Shown piece by piece: positions 49,775 to 58,526 of a stretch of DNA of 64,000 bases. The stretch covers positions 54,155-118,154 of the forward strand of contig CAVXXW010000005.1 of NCBI GenBank assembly GCA_963765785.1. Reading direction: 5' to 3'. The notes beneath the pieces were generated by a model. The model searched no databases. It was not told the origin of the DNA and saw only the letters and a program-made list of their open reading frames with translations. Both the position numbers and the translations under genes were made by a program. Within the stretch, counting starts at the first letter, position 1; every line of letters begins with the position of its first letter. This DNA comes from AC-32 sp963765785 (lineage in GTDB: Bacteria; Actinomycetota; Thermoleophilia; Gaiellales; Gaiellaceae).

Positions 49775-51068
49775 ATGGTCGAGGTGGTCGGAGATGCCTC
49801 GCGTGACGGCCGCTGGGCGCTGGTGCGGCTCTCGCTCGAGGGCGGGCGAATCGTCGGCGCAGAGGGCGACGGGGTCGAGCGGCCGCTCGCGGGGCTAACG
49901 CTGCTCGAGGCTGCGGCCGTGGGCGGCGACGAGCTTGCCGTGGACGCGCTCGCCAATGCGCTCGGGCAGGTCTTCCACGCCGATCCGAAGCCCGGCCGCG
50001 TCGCGGTGGCGATGAGCGGCGGCGTCGACTCGGCGGTCGCGCTGCTCCGCGCCGGCCCTGACGCGATCGGCGTGACGCTGCGCCTCTGGCTCGACCCCGC
50101 AGGCCCCGACGCCGACCGCGCGTGCTGCTCGCCCGAGGCCGTGATCGCAGCCCGGCGAACGTGCCACCGCCTCGGGATCCCGCACGTGACGCTCGACCTG
50201 CGCGAGGAGTTCCGGCGAGCGGTGGTCGCGCCGTTCGTGCGCAGCTACGCCCGCGGCGAGACGCCGAACCCGTGCATCCGCTGCAACGGCAGCTTCCGCT
50301 TCGCCGAGCTGCTGGCGTTCGCCGAGCGCGCCGGTGCCGAACGCCTCGCCACGGGCCACTACGCGCGCATCGTCGAGCGCGGCGGCCGGCTGCTCCTCGC
50401 CCGCGCAGCAGACGAGCGGAAGGACCAGTCGTACATGCTGGCCCGCCTCGACCCGCGCTTTCTCGACCGGCTCAGGTTCCCGCTCGGCGAGCAGTCGAAA
50501 GAGGAGACGCGTGCCGAGGCCGCACGCGCAGGGCTCGAGGTCGCGAGCAGGGCCGAGAGCCAGGAGGCGTGCTTCCTCGCAGGCGGCGACTACCGCGACT
50601 TCCTCGCGCGCCACGGCGTCGAGGCGGAAGAGGGGGCGATCGTGGACGAGGACGGCAGGGAGCTCGGCCGCCACGACGGCGCCTGGCGGTTCACGCCGGG
50701 CCAGCGCAAGGGGCTCGGGGTCGCAGCCGGCGAGCCGCTCTACGCGCTTCGCAGCGACGCGAGCGCCAACACGGTCGTCGTCGGCCCGCACGCCGCGCTC
50801 GCGACGACCACGATCGACGTTCGCGGCCGCCTGCACCGCCCGATCGAGGCGGGCCGAGGCGAAGCTGCGCTACCGGTCGCCCGCGGTCGGGGCGCGCGTA
50901 GAGGCGGTCGACGGGGGCTTCCGGCTCCAGCTCGACCGGCCGGCCTACGGCGTCGCGCCGGGCCAGGCGGCGGTGCTCTACGAGGACGACGCCGTCGTCG
51001 GGGCGGGGACGATCGAACCTGCCGAAACCTTTCCGGGGGTTCCTGCGTTTGAATCGGAGGGCGAATGA
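49775..51068 (+). CDS. mnmA: tRNA 2-thiouridylase with N-terminal extension; frameshifted near 50851
   Basis: Thiolates U34 of tRNA Glu/Gln/Lys. SGGVDS PP-loop at 81-86, NPCIRCN with C167, and SQEACFLAG with C266 (the catalytic pair) are intact. The first ~70 residues are an extra domain resembling a degenerate IscU/NifU scaffold. At about 50851 the frame breaks: the original frame drifts into an Arg/Gly-rich run ending at 51052, while the +1 frame continues with the true C-terminal barrel (EAKLRYRSP...VGAGTI) and stops at 51068, overlapping the next ATG. One G too many in GGG 50851-50853 would explain it. Sequencing error or recent mutation. Confidence 0.88.
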
Positions 51069-51448
51069 CGGGCGACGAGATCACACTGACCATCCCGCGC
51101 GAAGAGCCGTTCCACGAGGTCGCGCACCTCGTGCTGGGTGGTGTCGCCGCGCGGCTCAACCTGACCTTCGAGCACATCGACGACCTCGAGACTGCGCTCG
51201 ACGCCGTGCTAGAGCGGGCGGCCGAGGACGGCGAGGTGACCCTCCAGCTGCGGCTGACCGACGACGCGATCGTCACGCGCGTCGGCCCGTTCGCCGCCGA
51301 CCGCCTCCGCGACGAGCTGGAGCGCGACTCCGCCGACGACGTCACGCTGCGCCGCGTCCTCGACACCGTTGTCGACCGCTACGAGCTCGAGCCGGACGGC
51401 TGGCTGGAGCTGACCAAGGAGGTCGCGAACGAAGGGGCGCCCGCCTGA
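51065..51448 (+). CDS. RsbW-like ATPase-fold protein, probable anti-sigma factor (degenerate)
   Basis: 127 aa. EITLTIPREEPFHEVAHLVLGGVAARLNLTFEHIDDLETALD matches the strand-helix start and N-box region of RsbW/SpoIIAB, but the Gly-rich ATP lid motifs (G1/G2) are not recognisable in the second half. ATG overlaps the restored mnmA stop (ATGA); stop and next ATG share a base (TGATG) with the sigma-factor gene. Partner-switching control of that sigma factor is the natural reading (inference). Confidence 0.65.
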   Translation: MTGDEITLTIPREEPFHEVAHLVLGGVAARLNLTFEHIDDLETALDAVLERAAEDGEVTLQLRLTDDAIVTRVGPFAADRLRDELERDSADDVTLRRVLDTVVDRYELEPDGWLELTKEVANEGAPA

Positions 51449-52200
51449 TGCAGCAGAGCGACAAGGCTCTTCTGCGTCGCTACCACGAGCAGGGCGACCT
51501 GGCCGCCCGCGAGGAGCTGATCGAGCAGTACATGTCGCTCGTGCGGTCGCTCGCGCGCCGCTACTCGTACCGCGGCGAGCAGCTCGAGGACCTCGTCCAG
51601 ATCGGCGCGATCGGCCTAATCAAGGCGATCGACCGCTTCGACGTCAACCGCGGCGTCGAGCTCACGACCTACGCGACGCCGAACATCATCGGCGAGATCA
51701 AGCGCCACTTCCGCGACCGCGGCTGGGCCGTGCGCGTGCCGCGCGGCCTGCAGGAGCTGAACATCAAGCTCTCGCGCCTGATCGAGGAGCTGACCGTGCA
51801 GCACGGGCGCTCGCCGACCATCGCCGAGCTCGCAAGGGCCGCGAGCGTCACGGACGAGGAGGTGCTCGAGGCGCTCGAGAGCGGCCGGGCGTACAGCTCG
51901 CTCTCGCTCTCCGCGGGCTCCGGCGGCCACGACGACGACGGCGAGCTCGACCCGCTCGAGTCGCTCGGCACCGTGGAGCACCAGTACGAGGTCTCCGAGG
52001 ACCGGGCCGTGCTCGCGCCGGGCTTCCGCGTGCTCGACGAGCGCGAGCGGAGGATCCTCCACCTCCGGTTCTTCGAAGGCCTGACGCAGTCCCAGATCGC
52101 ACAGCAGGTCGGCATCTCGCAGATGCACGTCTCGCGGCTGATCCGCCGTTCGCTCGAGAAGATCCGCGACGAGATCGCGGCCGAGCCGGCGCGCGACTAG
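51448..52200 (+). CDS. RNA polymerase sigma factor, SigB/SigF/SigG subfamily
   Basis: 250 aa, alternative sigma-70 factor. Region 2: EELIEQYMSLVRSLARRYSYRGEQLEDLVQIGAIGLIKAIDRFD; region 3: VRVPRGLQELNIKLSRLIEEL and HGRSPTIAELARAASV; region 4: LDERERRILHLRFFEGLTQSQIAQQVGISQMHVSRLI. Region 1.1 is absent. The SigB/SigF branch governs stress and, in some actinobacteria, sporulation. Its tight coupling to an RsbW-like gene agrees. Stop interlocks with the converging hydrolase gene in CTAG. Confidence 0.93.
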   Translation: MQQSDKALLRRYHEQGDLAAREELIEQYMSLVRSLARRYSYRGEQLEDLVQIGAIGLIKAIDRFDVNRGVELTTYATPNIIGEIKRHFRDRGWAVRVPRGLQELNIKLSRLIEELTVQHGRSPTIAELARAASVTDEEVLEALESGRAYSSLSLSAGSGGHDDDGELDPLESLGTVEHQYEVSEDRAVLAPGFRVLDERERRILHLRFFEGLTQSQIAQQVGISQMHVSRLIRRSLEKIRDEIAAEPARD

Positions 52201-52934
52201 CGGGTCGACAGCCAGCGGCCGACGGCGCGCACAGCCATCGGGCCGCCGCGTGCGAGCACGTCGTGGCCGGAGCCGGCGACACGGATCACCTGGGCCTGCG
52301 GCACGTCGGCGCGGAAGCGCGTGAACTCGTCGGCGTCCGTGTCCGACGGGACGACGAGGAGCACGGGCATGGTGAGCTGCGCGCGCGTCGCCGAAGGCGG
52401 CGCTTGCGCGATCCCGTGCTCGACCGCGGCCACCACGCCCGGGTCGACGGTCGCGCCGTCCGTGCCGAGGGCTAGCTGGCGGTTCTGCTCGAGGTAGTGC
52501 TCGTACGGCAACGACGCCTCGAACGGCGGGTCGGTGTAGCCGGCATCGAGCAGGACGAGCGCCGCCACGCGGTCCGGGTGCCGCGCCGCAGCGTGGCAGC
52601 CGATGTCGCCGCCCCACGAGAAGCCCATGAACGCCGCGCGTGGAACGTCGAGCGCGTCGAGAACGGCCGGAACGAGGTGGGCGAGCGCGTGCGGGTGGTA
52701 GGCCGCGGGCGGCAGCGCGGGCGAATGCCCGAAGCCGGGAGCGTCGAGCGCGAGCATGCGCAGGTCGTGGTCGCGCGCGAGCTGATCGGCCGCCTCGCCG
52801 AGCGTCTCGCCCGCACGCGAGGTGAGGCTGACGCCGTGCCAGTAGAGGACCGCGCGGCCGCTCGGCGGGCCCCAAGCCCGCATGAACAGCTGGGCGTCTC
52901 CCGCCTCGATCCACCGCCCGGTGCCGAAATCCAC
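52197..52934 (-). CDS. Alpha/beta-fold hydrolase
   Basis: 245 aa from GTG 52934. LYWHGVSLT is the oxyanion region, GFSWGGDIG carries the nucleophile Ser, LLVVPSDTDADEFTRF the acid loop and AGSGHDVLARGG the catalytic His. Substrate unknown (esterase/lipase class). It faces alaS across 19 bp; on its side the box 7 nt upstream is only GATTGT, a weak -10. Confidence 0.82.
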   Translation of the reverse strand: MDFGTGRWIEAGDAQLFMRAWGPPSGRAVLYWHGVSLTSRAGETLGEAADQLARDHDLRMLALDAPGFGHSPALPPAAYHPHALAHLVPAVLDALDVPRAAFMGFSWGGDIGCHAAARHPDRVAALVLLDAGYTDPPFEASLPYEHYLEQNRQLALGTDGATVDPGVVAAVEHGIAQAPPSATRAQLTMPVLLVVPSDTDADEFTRFRADVPQAQVIRVAGSGHDVLARGGPMAVRAVGRWLSTR

Positions 52935-52940
52935 CGCCCG

Positions 52941-52947
52941 TACAATC
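52941..52947. promoter_or_regulatory. Divergent promoter: strong -10 for alaS (+), weak mirror box for the hydrolase gene (-)
   Basis: TACAAT on plus ends 7 nt before the alaS ATG; the one-base-offset hexamer on minus, GATTGT, ends 7 nt before the GTG at 52934. The gap is 19 bp. Confidence 0.55.
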
Positions 52948-52953
52948 GCAGCG

Positions 52954-55479
52954 ATGCGCACGACCGCCGAGCTGCGCGCGGGGTTCCGCGAGTTCTTCGA
53001 GTCCAAGGGCCACGAGTTCCGGCCCTCGGCCTCGCTGATCCCGCGCGCCGACGACCGCTCGACGCTGCTGATCTCGGCCGGGATGCAGCCGCTGATGCCG
53101 TTCTTCCTCGGTCTCGAGGAGCCGCCGGCACCGCTTCTCACCACCGTGCAGAAGGTCTTCCGGACGCCCGACATCGACGAGGTCGGGCTCGACGGCTACC
53201 ACCTGACCTTCTTCGAGATGCTCGGCAACTTCTCGTTCGGCCAGTACTTCAAGGAGGGCGCGATCGAGTTCGCGTGGGAGTTCGTCTTCGAGCACATGAA
53301 GGTCGACTTCGACCGCTTCTGGGTGTCGGTCTTCGCGGGCGACCCCGAGCTCGGGCTCGGCGAGGACGAAGTCGCGGTCGCGGCCTGGGAGACGCTGGGC
53401 CTGCCGCCGGAGCGGATCGTGCGCCTGCCGCGGGCCGACAACTTCTGGTCGGTCGGCGGACCGGGGCCGTGCGGGCCCGACTCGGAGATGTTCTACGACT
53501 GGGGCGAGGAGGTCGGCTGCGGCAGGGCCGAGTGCCGGCCCGGCTGCGACTGCGAGCGGTTCCTCGAGTTCTGGAACCTCGTCTTCATGGAGTTCGAGCT
53601 CCACGCCGACGGCTCGCTGACGCCGCTGCCGAAGCAGAACATCGACACCGGCCTCGGCCTCGAGCGCGGCGCGCGGATCCTGCAGCAGGTGCCCTCGGTC
53701 TACGACACCGACGGCTACCAGCACATCATGGAGTGGATCGCCGGGCAGTCAGGCGTCGCGTACGGCGAGAGCGAGCAGGCGACGAAGGCGCACCGGATCC
53801 TCGCTGACCACGGCCGCGGGATGACGTTCCTCGCGGCAGACGGCGTGACGCCGTCGAACGAGGGGCGCGGCTACGTGATGCGGCGCGTGATTCGCCGGGC
53901 GGTGCAGCAGGCGGGGCGGATCGGGCTCGAGCCGCCATTCCTGTCGGACTTCGCCGGCGTGGTCGTCGAGCAGATGGGCGACGCCTACCCGGAGCTCGCG
54001 GGCGCGCGCGAGGAGATCGAGCAGGTGCTGAGCGCCGAGGAGGAGCGGTTCGGCGAGACGCTCGCCCGCGGGCTGACGCTGTTCGAGGAAGCGGCCGCCG
54101 ACGGCGAGATCGACGGCGAGGAGGCCTTCCGGCTGCACGACACGTACGGCTTCCCGCTCGAGCTGACCCAGGAGCTGGCGCGCGAGCGCGGCCTGCCGGT
54201 CGACGAGGACGGCTTCCGCGAGCGGATGGAGGCGCAGCGCACGCGCTCCCGCAAGACGACCGCCGACGTCGACGTGCGCGTCTCGAGCGATGCGCGCAGC
54301 GAGTTCGTCGGGTACGAGAAGACCGACGTCCTGACGGCGATCGTCGCGTACGAGGATCTCGGCGACGGCCGCTTCCAGGCGAAGCTCGAGCAGTCGCCGT
54401 TCTACCCCGACGGCGGCGGCCAGGTCGGCGACGCCGGCTACATCGAGAACGAGGAGACCGGCGCGCGGGCTGAGCTGCTCTCGGCGGCGCGGCTGCCGGA
54501 CGACGACCAGGTGCTCACCTTTGAGGGCGAGGGCTTCGGCGACGGGATCCGCGTCCGCGCGGTCGTGCCCTGGTCGGTGCGCTTCCCGACCATGGCGAAC
54601 CACACGGCCACGCACCTGCTGCACAAGGCGCTGCAGGAGGTGCTCGGCGAGCACGCCCGGCAGGCCGGTTCGGCGGTGCGGCCGGACAAGCTGCGCTTCG
54701 ACTTCACGCACCCGCAGGCGCTGACGGAGGAGGAACGCCAGGAGATCGAGCGGCGCGTGAACGAGGCCGTCTTCCGCAACCTGCCGGTGCGCGCGTACAT
54801 CGTCCCGATCGACGAGGCGCGGCGGCTCGGCGCGATGATGCTCTTCGGCGAGAAGTACGGCGACCAGGTTCGGCTCGTCGACATCGCCGGCTACTCGCGC
54901 GAGCTCTGCGGCGGCACGCACGTCCGCGCGACCGCGGAGATCGGGCCGTTCGTGATCACCTCCGAGAGCTCGGTCGGCTCCGGCACGCGCCGCATCGAGG
55001 CGGTCACCTCCGGCGAGGCGTACGCGCTGCTGCACGGGCGCGCCGAGGAGGCCGAGGAGCTGCGCGCCGAGCTCGAGCGCGTCCGGCGCGAGGGGCCGAA
55101 GCGCGAGGAGAAGGCCGAGGTCTCGGTCGAGCCGCGCAGCGAGGAAGAGATCGGCGGCGTGCACGTCTTCGTCGGCCAGGCGGCCGGCGTCGACGCCGAC
55201 GCGCTGCTCGAGGAGTCCGATCGGATCAAGCAGGAGCGCCAGCCGGCAGCCGTCGTGCTCGGCGCGACCGATGACGGCCGTGTCCACCTCGTCGCGAACT
55301 TCGACCGCTCGCTCGAAGGCCGGCTCGACGCGGTCGCCGTGATCAATGAGGCCGCAGCCGAGGTCGGCGGGGGCGGGGGAGGCCGCCCGACGATGGCCCG
55401 CGCCGGCGGCCGCGACCCGGCCAAGCTCGGCGACGCACTCGCGAAGGCGGAGGAGGCGCTGCGGCGCGCACTCGCTTGA
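52954..55479 (+). CDS. alaS: Alanyl-tRNA synthetase
   Basis: 841 aa: class II catalytic domain, editing domain with HTATHLLHKALQEVLG and CGGTHVRATAEIG (zinc and editing residues), then a C-terminal oligomerisation/C-Ala domain with the Gly-rich GGGGGGRPTMARAGG. ATG 52954 gives the standard start TTAELRAGFREFFESKGHEFRPSASLIP, and TACAAT is positioned for a leaderless mRNA. The stop overlaps the ruvX TTG, continuing the alaS-ruvX-mltG order found in Bacillus. Confidence 0.97.
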   Translation: MRTTAELRAGFREFFESKGHEFRPSASLIPRADDRSTLLISAGMQPLMPFFLGLEEPPAPLLTTVQKVFRTPDIDEVGLDGYHLTFFEMLGNFSFGQYFKEGAIEFAWEFVFEHMKVDFDRFWVSVFAGDPELGLGEDEVAVAAWETLGLPPERIVRLPRADNFWSVGGPGPCGPDSEMFYDWGEEVGCGRAECRPGCDCERFLEFWNLVFMEFELHADGSLTPLPKQNIDTGLGLERGARILQQVPSVYDTDGYQHIMEWIAGQSGVAYGESEQATKAHRILADHGRGMTFLAADGVTPSNEGRGYVMRRVIRRAVQQAGRIGLEPPFLSDFAGVVVEQMGDAYPELAGAREEIEQVLSAEEERFGETLARGLTLFEEAAADGEIDGEEAFRLHDTYGFPLELTQELARERGLPVDEDGFRERMEAQRTRSRKTTADVDVRVSSDARSEFVGYEKTDVLTAIVAYEDLGDGRFQAKLEQSPFYPDGGGQVGDAGYIENEETGARAELLSAARLPDDDQVLTFEGEGFGDGIRVRAVVPWSVRFPTMANHTATHLLHKALQEVLGEHARQAGSAVRPDKLRFDFTHPQALTEEERQEIERRVNEAVFRNLPVRAYIVPIDEARRLGAMMLFGEKYGDQVRLVDIAGYSRELCGGTHVRATAEIGPFVITSESSVGSGTRRIEAVTSGEAYALLHGRAEEAEELRAELERVRREGPKREEKAEVSVEPRSEEEIGGVHVFVGQAAGVDADALLEESDRIKQERQPAAVVLGATDDGRVHLVANFDRSLEGRLDAVAVINEAAAEVGGGGGGRPTMARAGGRDPAKLGDALAKAEEALRRALA

Positions 55480-55874
55480 AGGTTGTAGCTCTGGACTACG
55501 GGGCAGCCAGAACTGGAGTGGCCGTCTCCGACCCCACCGGCACGATCGCGCGACCGCTCGCCGTCGTCGAACGGGCCGGCAGCCGCGACGGCCTCCGGCG
55601 CGTGGCCGAGATCGTCCGTGAGCAGCAGGCCGAGCGCGTCGTCGTCGGCCTGCCGTTGACGCTCCGCGGCGAGCACGGCGAGCAGGCGCGCGAGACCGAC
55701 GCCTTCGTCCAGGCGCTCCGCGCGGCGCTCGACGTTCCGGTCGAGAGCTACGACGAGCGCTTCACCACCGGCCTCGCGGCCGCCGACGAGTCGGCCGACG
55801 CGCCCGAGGATGCGCGCGCGGCCGCCCACCTGCTGTCGACCTACCTCGCGTGGAAGAGCGCCGCCGGGGAGTGA
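55476..55874 (+). CDS. ruvX: YqgF/RuvX-family pre-16S rRNA nuclease / Holliday-junction-resolvase fold
   Basis: 132 aa RNase H-fold protein. VVALDYGAARTGVAVSDPTG holds the first catalytic Asp, VVGLPLTLRGEHGEQA the second acidic region, VESYDERFTT the third. Homologues act in 16S rRNA 5' maturation. TTG start in the alaS stop; the stop shares a base with the mltG ATG. Confidence 0.92.
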   Translation: MKVVALDYGAARTGVAVSDPTGTIARPLAVVERAGSRDGLRRVAEIVREQQAERVVVGLPLTLRGEHGEQARETDAFVQALRAALDVPVESYDERFTTGLAAADESADAPEDARAAAHLLSTYLAWKSAAGE

Positions 55875-56764
55875 TGCCGCCGCGGCCGCGGCAGCCGAAG
55901 CGCACGCCGCGCTCGGTCGTCTACCGCCGCCGCATCGTCGCGCTCGTGGTACTTGCCGCGGCGTTCGCGATCGCGTGGTTCGCCGTCGCGAGCGTCGGCG
56001 GTAACGACAAGAAGGCGCCGCCGGTACCGACGGTCGTAGCGCCACCGAAGCCGTTCCGCATCGTCTTCCCCGAGGGTTTCACGCGCCGGCAGATGGCGGC
56101 GCGGACCTCGACCGTCGCCGGGATCGCCCAGCGAGAGCGGGGCAAGCACGTTCGGCTGGGTGAGCAGACCTACCTCGCGGGTACCGCGAGACCGCGGCGC
56201 CAGCCGGGCTTCGGTGCGAGGCGCTACCCGCTGGAGGGCTTTCTCTTCCCGGCCACCTACGACTTCACGAAGCGCACCACCTCTGCGCAGCTCGTCGCCG
56301 CCCAGCTGAAGGCGTTCCGGACGAACTGGTCCAAGGTCAATCTCGCCTACGCCCGCTCGAAGAACCTGACGCCGTACGACGTGCTCACGATTGCGTCGAT
56401 GGTCGAGGAGGAGACGCCGGCGCCGGAGGAGCGGCAGCTCGTCGCGGCAGTGATCTACAACCGCCTGCACCGGCACATGACGCTCGGGATCGACGCGGCG
56501 CTGCGCTACGGCCTGGACATTCCCGGCACCGAGTCGATCCGCGAGTCGCAGCTGCAGAACCCGACGCCGTACAACCTCCGCATCCACGCCGGCCTGCCGC
56601 CGACGCCGATCGGGAACCCGGGCCTCGCCTCGCTCCAGGCGGCGGCGCACCCGGCGAAGGTGGACTACCTCTACTTCGTCGCCAAGCCCGACAAGAAGCA
56701 CCATTTCTTCACCGCCAGCCAGGCGGCCTTCGAGGCCTACAAGGCCGCGCACGGCTACAAGTGA
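55874..56764 (+). CDS. mltG: Endolytic murein transglycosylase
   Basis: Membrane-anchored YceG-like enzyme that cuts nascent glycan strands. 296 aa: basic cytoplasmic head, one helix (IVALVVLAAAFAIAWFAVAS), a LysM-like region (FRIVFPEGFTRRQMAARTS), then the catalytic domain with PLEGFLFPATYDF, the active-site Glu in IASMVEEETP, NRLHRHMTLGIDAALRY and IHAGLPPTPIGNPG. ATG 55874 (TGATG junction) preferred; GTG 55871 and GTG 55850 are in frame. Confidence 0.93.
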   Translation: MPPRPRQPKRTPRSVVYRRRIVALVVLAAAFAIAWFAVASVGGNDKKAPPVPTVVAPPKPFRIVFPEGFTRRQMAARTSTVAGIAQRERGKHVRLGEQTYLAGTARPRRQPGFGARRYPLEGFLFPATYDFTKRTTSAQLVAAQLKAFRTNWSKVNLAYARSKNLTPYDVLTIASMVEEETPAPEERQLVAAVIYNRLHRHMTLGIDAALRYGLDIPGTESIRESQLQNPTPYNLRIHAGLPPTPIGNPGLASLQAAAHPAKVDYLYFVAKPDKKHHFFTASQAAFEAYKAAHGYK

Positions 56765-57447
56765 CGCGCGTCGCGCTGTTCGGCAAGCCGGTGGCCGAGT
56801 CGCTCTCGCCGCGGATGCAGAACGCCGCCTTCGCGGCGGCAGGGCTCGACTGGGAGTACATCCCGCTCGAGGTCGAGCCGGCGGAGCTGGAAGCGACCGT
56901 GCGGCGGCTCGTCGACGAGCGCTGGGCCGGCGCCAACGTCACGATCCCGCACAAGCTCGCGGCCGCAGCGCTCTGCGACGAGGCGGAGGGCGAGTCGGTG
57001 AACACGCTTGTCGTGCGCGACGGCCGCGTGCTCGGCTTCAATACGGACAAGGAGATCGTGGCCGGCATCGAGGCGGAGCGCGTCTGCCTGATCGGCGCGG
57101 GCGGCGCGGCGAAGGCGCTGCTGCCGGGCCTGCGGGGCGACGTGCGGACATTCACGCGGAGCGGGTCGTGGCCGCCCGACGCGTCCGGCTGCGACCTGGT
57201 CGTCAACGCGACGCCGGTGCGCGACGAGCTGCTGGTCGAGCCGAACGGGGGCCAGACGGTCGTCGACCTCGCCTACCGCGGCGACGGCCGGCCGACGGCG
57301 CTCGTTGCGGCCGCACGCGCCGCGGGCTGCGAGGTGGTCGACGGCTACGAGGCGCTCGTGCGCCAGGGCGCGGCCTCGTTCCAGCTCTGGACCAGCAGCC
57401 CCGCCCCTGTTGGCGCGATGCGCGGCGCCCTAGGCTTAGAGGCGTGA
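56761..57447 (+). CDS. aroE: Shikimate dehydrogenase
   Basis: NADPH-dependent reduction of 3-dehydroshikimate. 228 aa, shorter than the usual 260-280; the shikimate site (FGKPVAESLSPRMQNAAF), NVTIPHK catalytic lysine region, NTDKEIV and the Rossmann GAGGAAKALL are present, but helices in the cofactor domain are trimmed. NTDK replaces the common NTDG. GTG start in the mltG stop. First of four aro genes; the stop overlaps the aroC GTG. Confidence 0.88.
   Translation: MTRVALFGKPVAESLSPRMQNAAFAAAGLDWEYIPLEVEPAELEATVRRLVDERWAGANVTIPHKLAAAALCDEAEGESVNTLVVRDGRVLGFNTDKEIVAGIEAERVCLIGAGGAAKALLPGLRGDVRTFTRSGSWPPDASGCDLVVNATPVRDELLVEPNGGQTVVDLAYRGDGRPTALVAAARAAGCEVVDGYEALVRQGAASFQLWTSSPAPVGAMRGALGLEA
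57431..57436 (+). promoter_or_regulatory. Possible internal -10 box of aroC
   Basis: TAGGCT within the aroE 3' end, 7 nt before the aroC GTG. It could allow leaderless aroC transcription, or be chance. Confidence 0.3.
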
Positions 57448-58526
57448 CCCTCACCCTCACGACCGCGGGCGAGTCGCACGGGCCGGCGCTCGTGGCGATC
57501 GTCGGCGGCCTGCCCGCGGGGCTGGTGCTCGACCGCGAGGCGATCGACGCCGACCTCGCGAGGCGCCAGCAGGGCTACGGCCGCAGCCCGCGGCAGCAGC
57601 TCGAGCAGGACACGGTCGAAGTGCTCGCCGGCCTGCGGCACGGGCGGACACTGGGGACGCCGCTCGCGCTGGTCGTGCGCAACCGCGACCACAAGAACTG
57701 GGAGTGGGGCATGAGCCCGTGGCCGCGCGAAGGCGAGCCGTCGGGCAAGGGCCTGAAGCCGGTGACCTTGCCGCGGCCCGGTCACGCCGACCTGCCGGGA
57801 GCGCTGAAGTACGGCCTCTTCGATGCGCGTGATGCGCTGGAGCGGGCGAGCGCGCGGCAGACTGCGGTCGGCGTCGCCGCCGGCGCGGTCGCGAAGGCGC
57901 TGCTCGGGTACATCGAGGTCGACGTGCTGGGCCGCGTCGTGACGGAGGCGCTCGAGGAGCGGATCGACGACGCGCGGGCCGACCGCGACACGGTCGGCGG
58001 CGTCGTCGAGGTGCGCGCGCACGGCGTGCCGCCGGGCCTCGGCTCCTACGCCTCGAAGGAGGAGCGGCTCGACGGGCGGCTGGCGGCGGCGCTGATGGGC
58101 ATCCAGGCCGTGAAGGGCGTCGAGGTGGGCGCGGGCTTCGAGTTGGCCGAGCGGCGCGGCTCGGAGGCACACGACGAGATCTTCGCGGACGCCGGGGGCG
58201 CGCTCTACCGCGAGACGAACTACGCGGGCGGGATCGAGGGCGGCATCTCGAACGGCGAGGCGGTCGTCGTCCGCGCAGCCATGAAGCCGCTGCCGACGCT
58301 GATGCGGCCGTTGCGGTCGGTCGACCTGGAGACGGGCGAGGCGGGCGAGGCGCTCGTCGAGCGGAGCGACGTGGCGGCGGTCGAGGCGCTCGCGGTCGTC
58401 GCGGAGGCTGCCGTCGCGTTCGAGCTGGCGCGCGCGGCGCGAGAGAAGTTCGGCGGCGACGCGCTCGGGGACTTCGTCGGCGCCTGGCGCGCGTACCTGG
58501 AACGGATCCCGTGGCGCACGCGCTAG
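57444..58526 (+). CDS. aroC: Chorismate synthase
   Basis: FMN-dependent anti-elimination of EPSP to chorismate. 360 aa. TTAGESHGPALVAIVGGLPAGL at the N-terminus, RQQGYGRSPRQQLEQD, RPGHADLPGALKYG, RASARQTAVGVAAGAVAK and the ETNYAGGIEGGISNGEA region with FMN-binding residues are standard. GTG start overlaps the aroE stop; the end overlaps the aroKB fusion by 16 bp. Confidence 0.96.
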   Translation: MTLTLTTAGESHGPALVAIVGGLPAGLVLDREAIDADLARRQQGYGRSPRQQLEQDTVEVLAGLRHGRTLGTPLALVVRNRDHKNWEWGMSPWPREGEPSGKGLKPVTLPRPGHADLPGALKYGLFDARDALERASARQTAVGVAAGAVAKALLGYIEVDVLGRVVTEALEERIDDARADRDTVGGVVEVRAHGVPPGLGSYASKEERLDGRLAAALMGIQAVKGVEVGAGFELAERRGSEAHDEIFADAGGALYRETNYAGGIEGGISNGEAVVVRAAMKPLPTLMRPLRSVDLETGEAGEALVERSDVAAVEALAVVAEAAVAFELARAAREKFGGDALGDFVGAWRAYLERIPWRTR

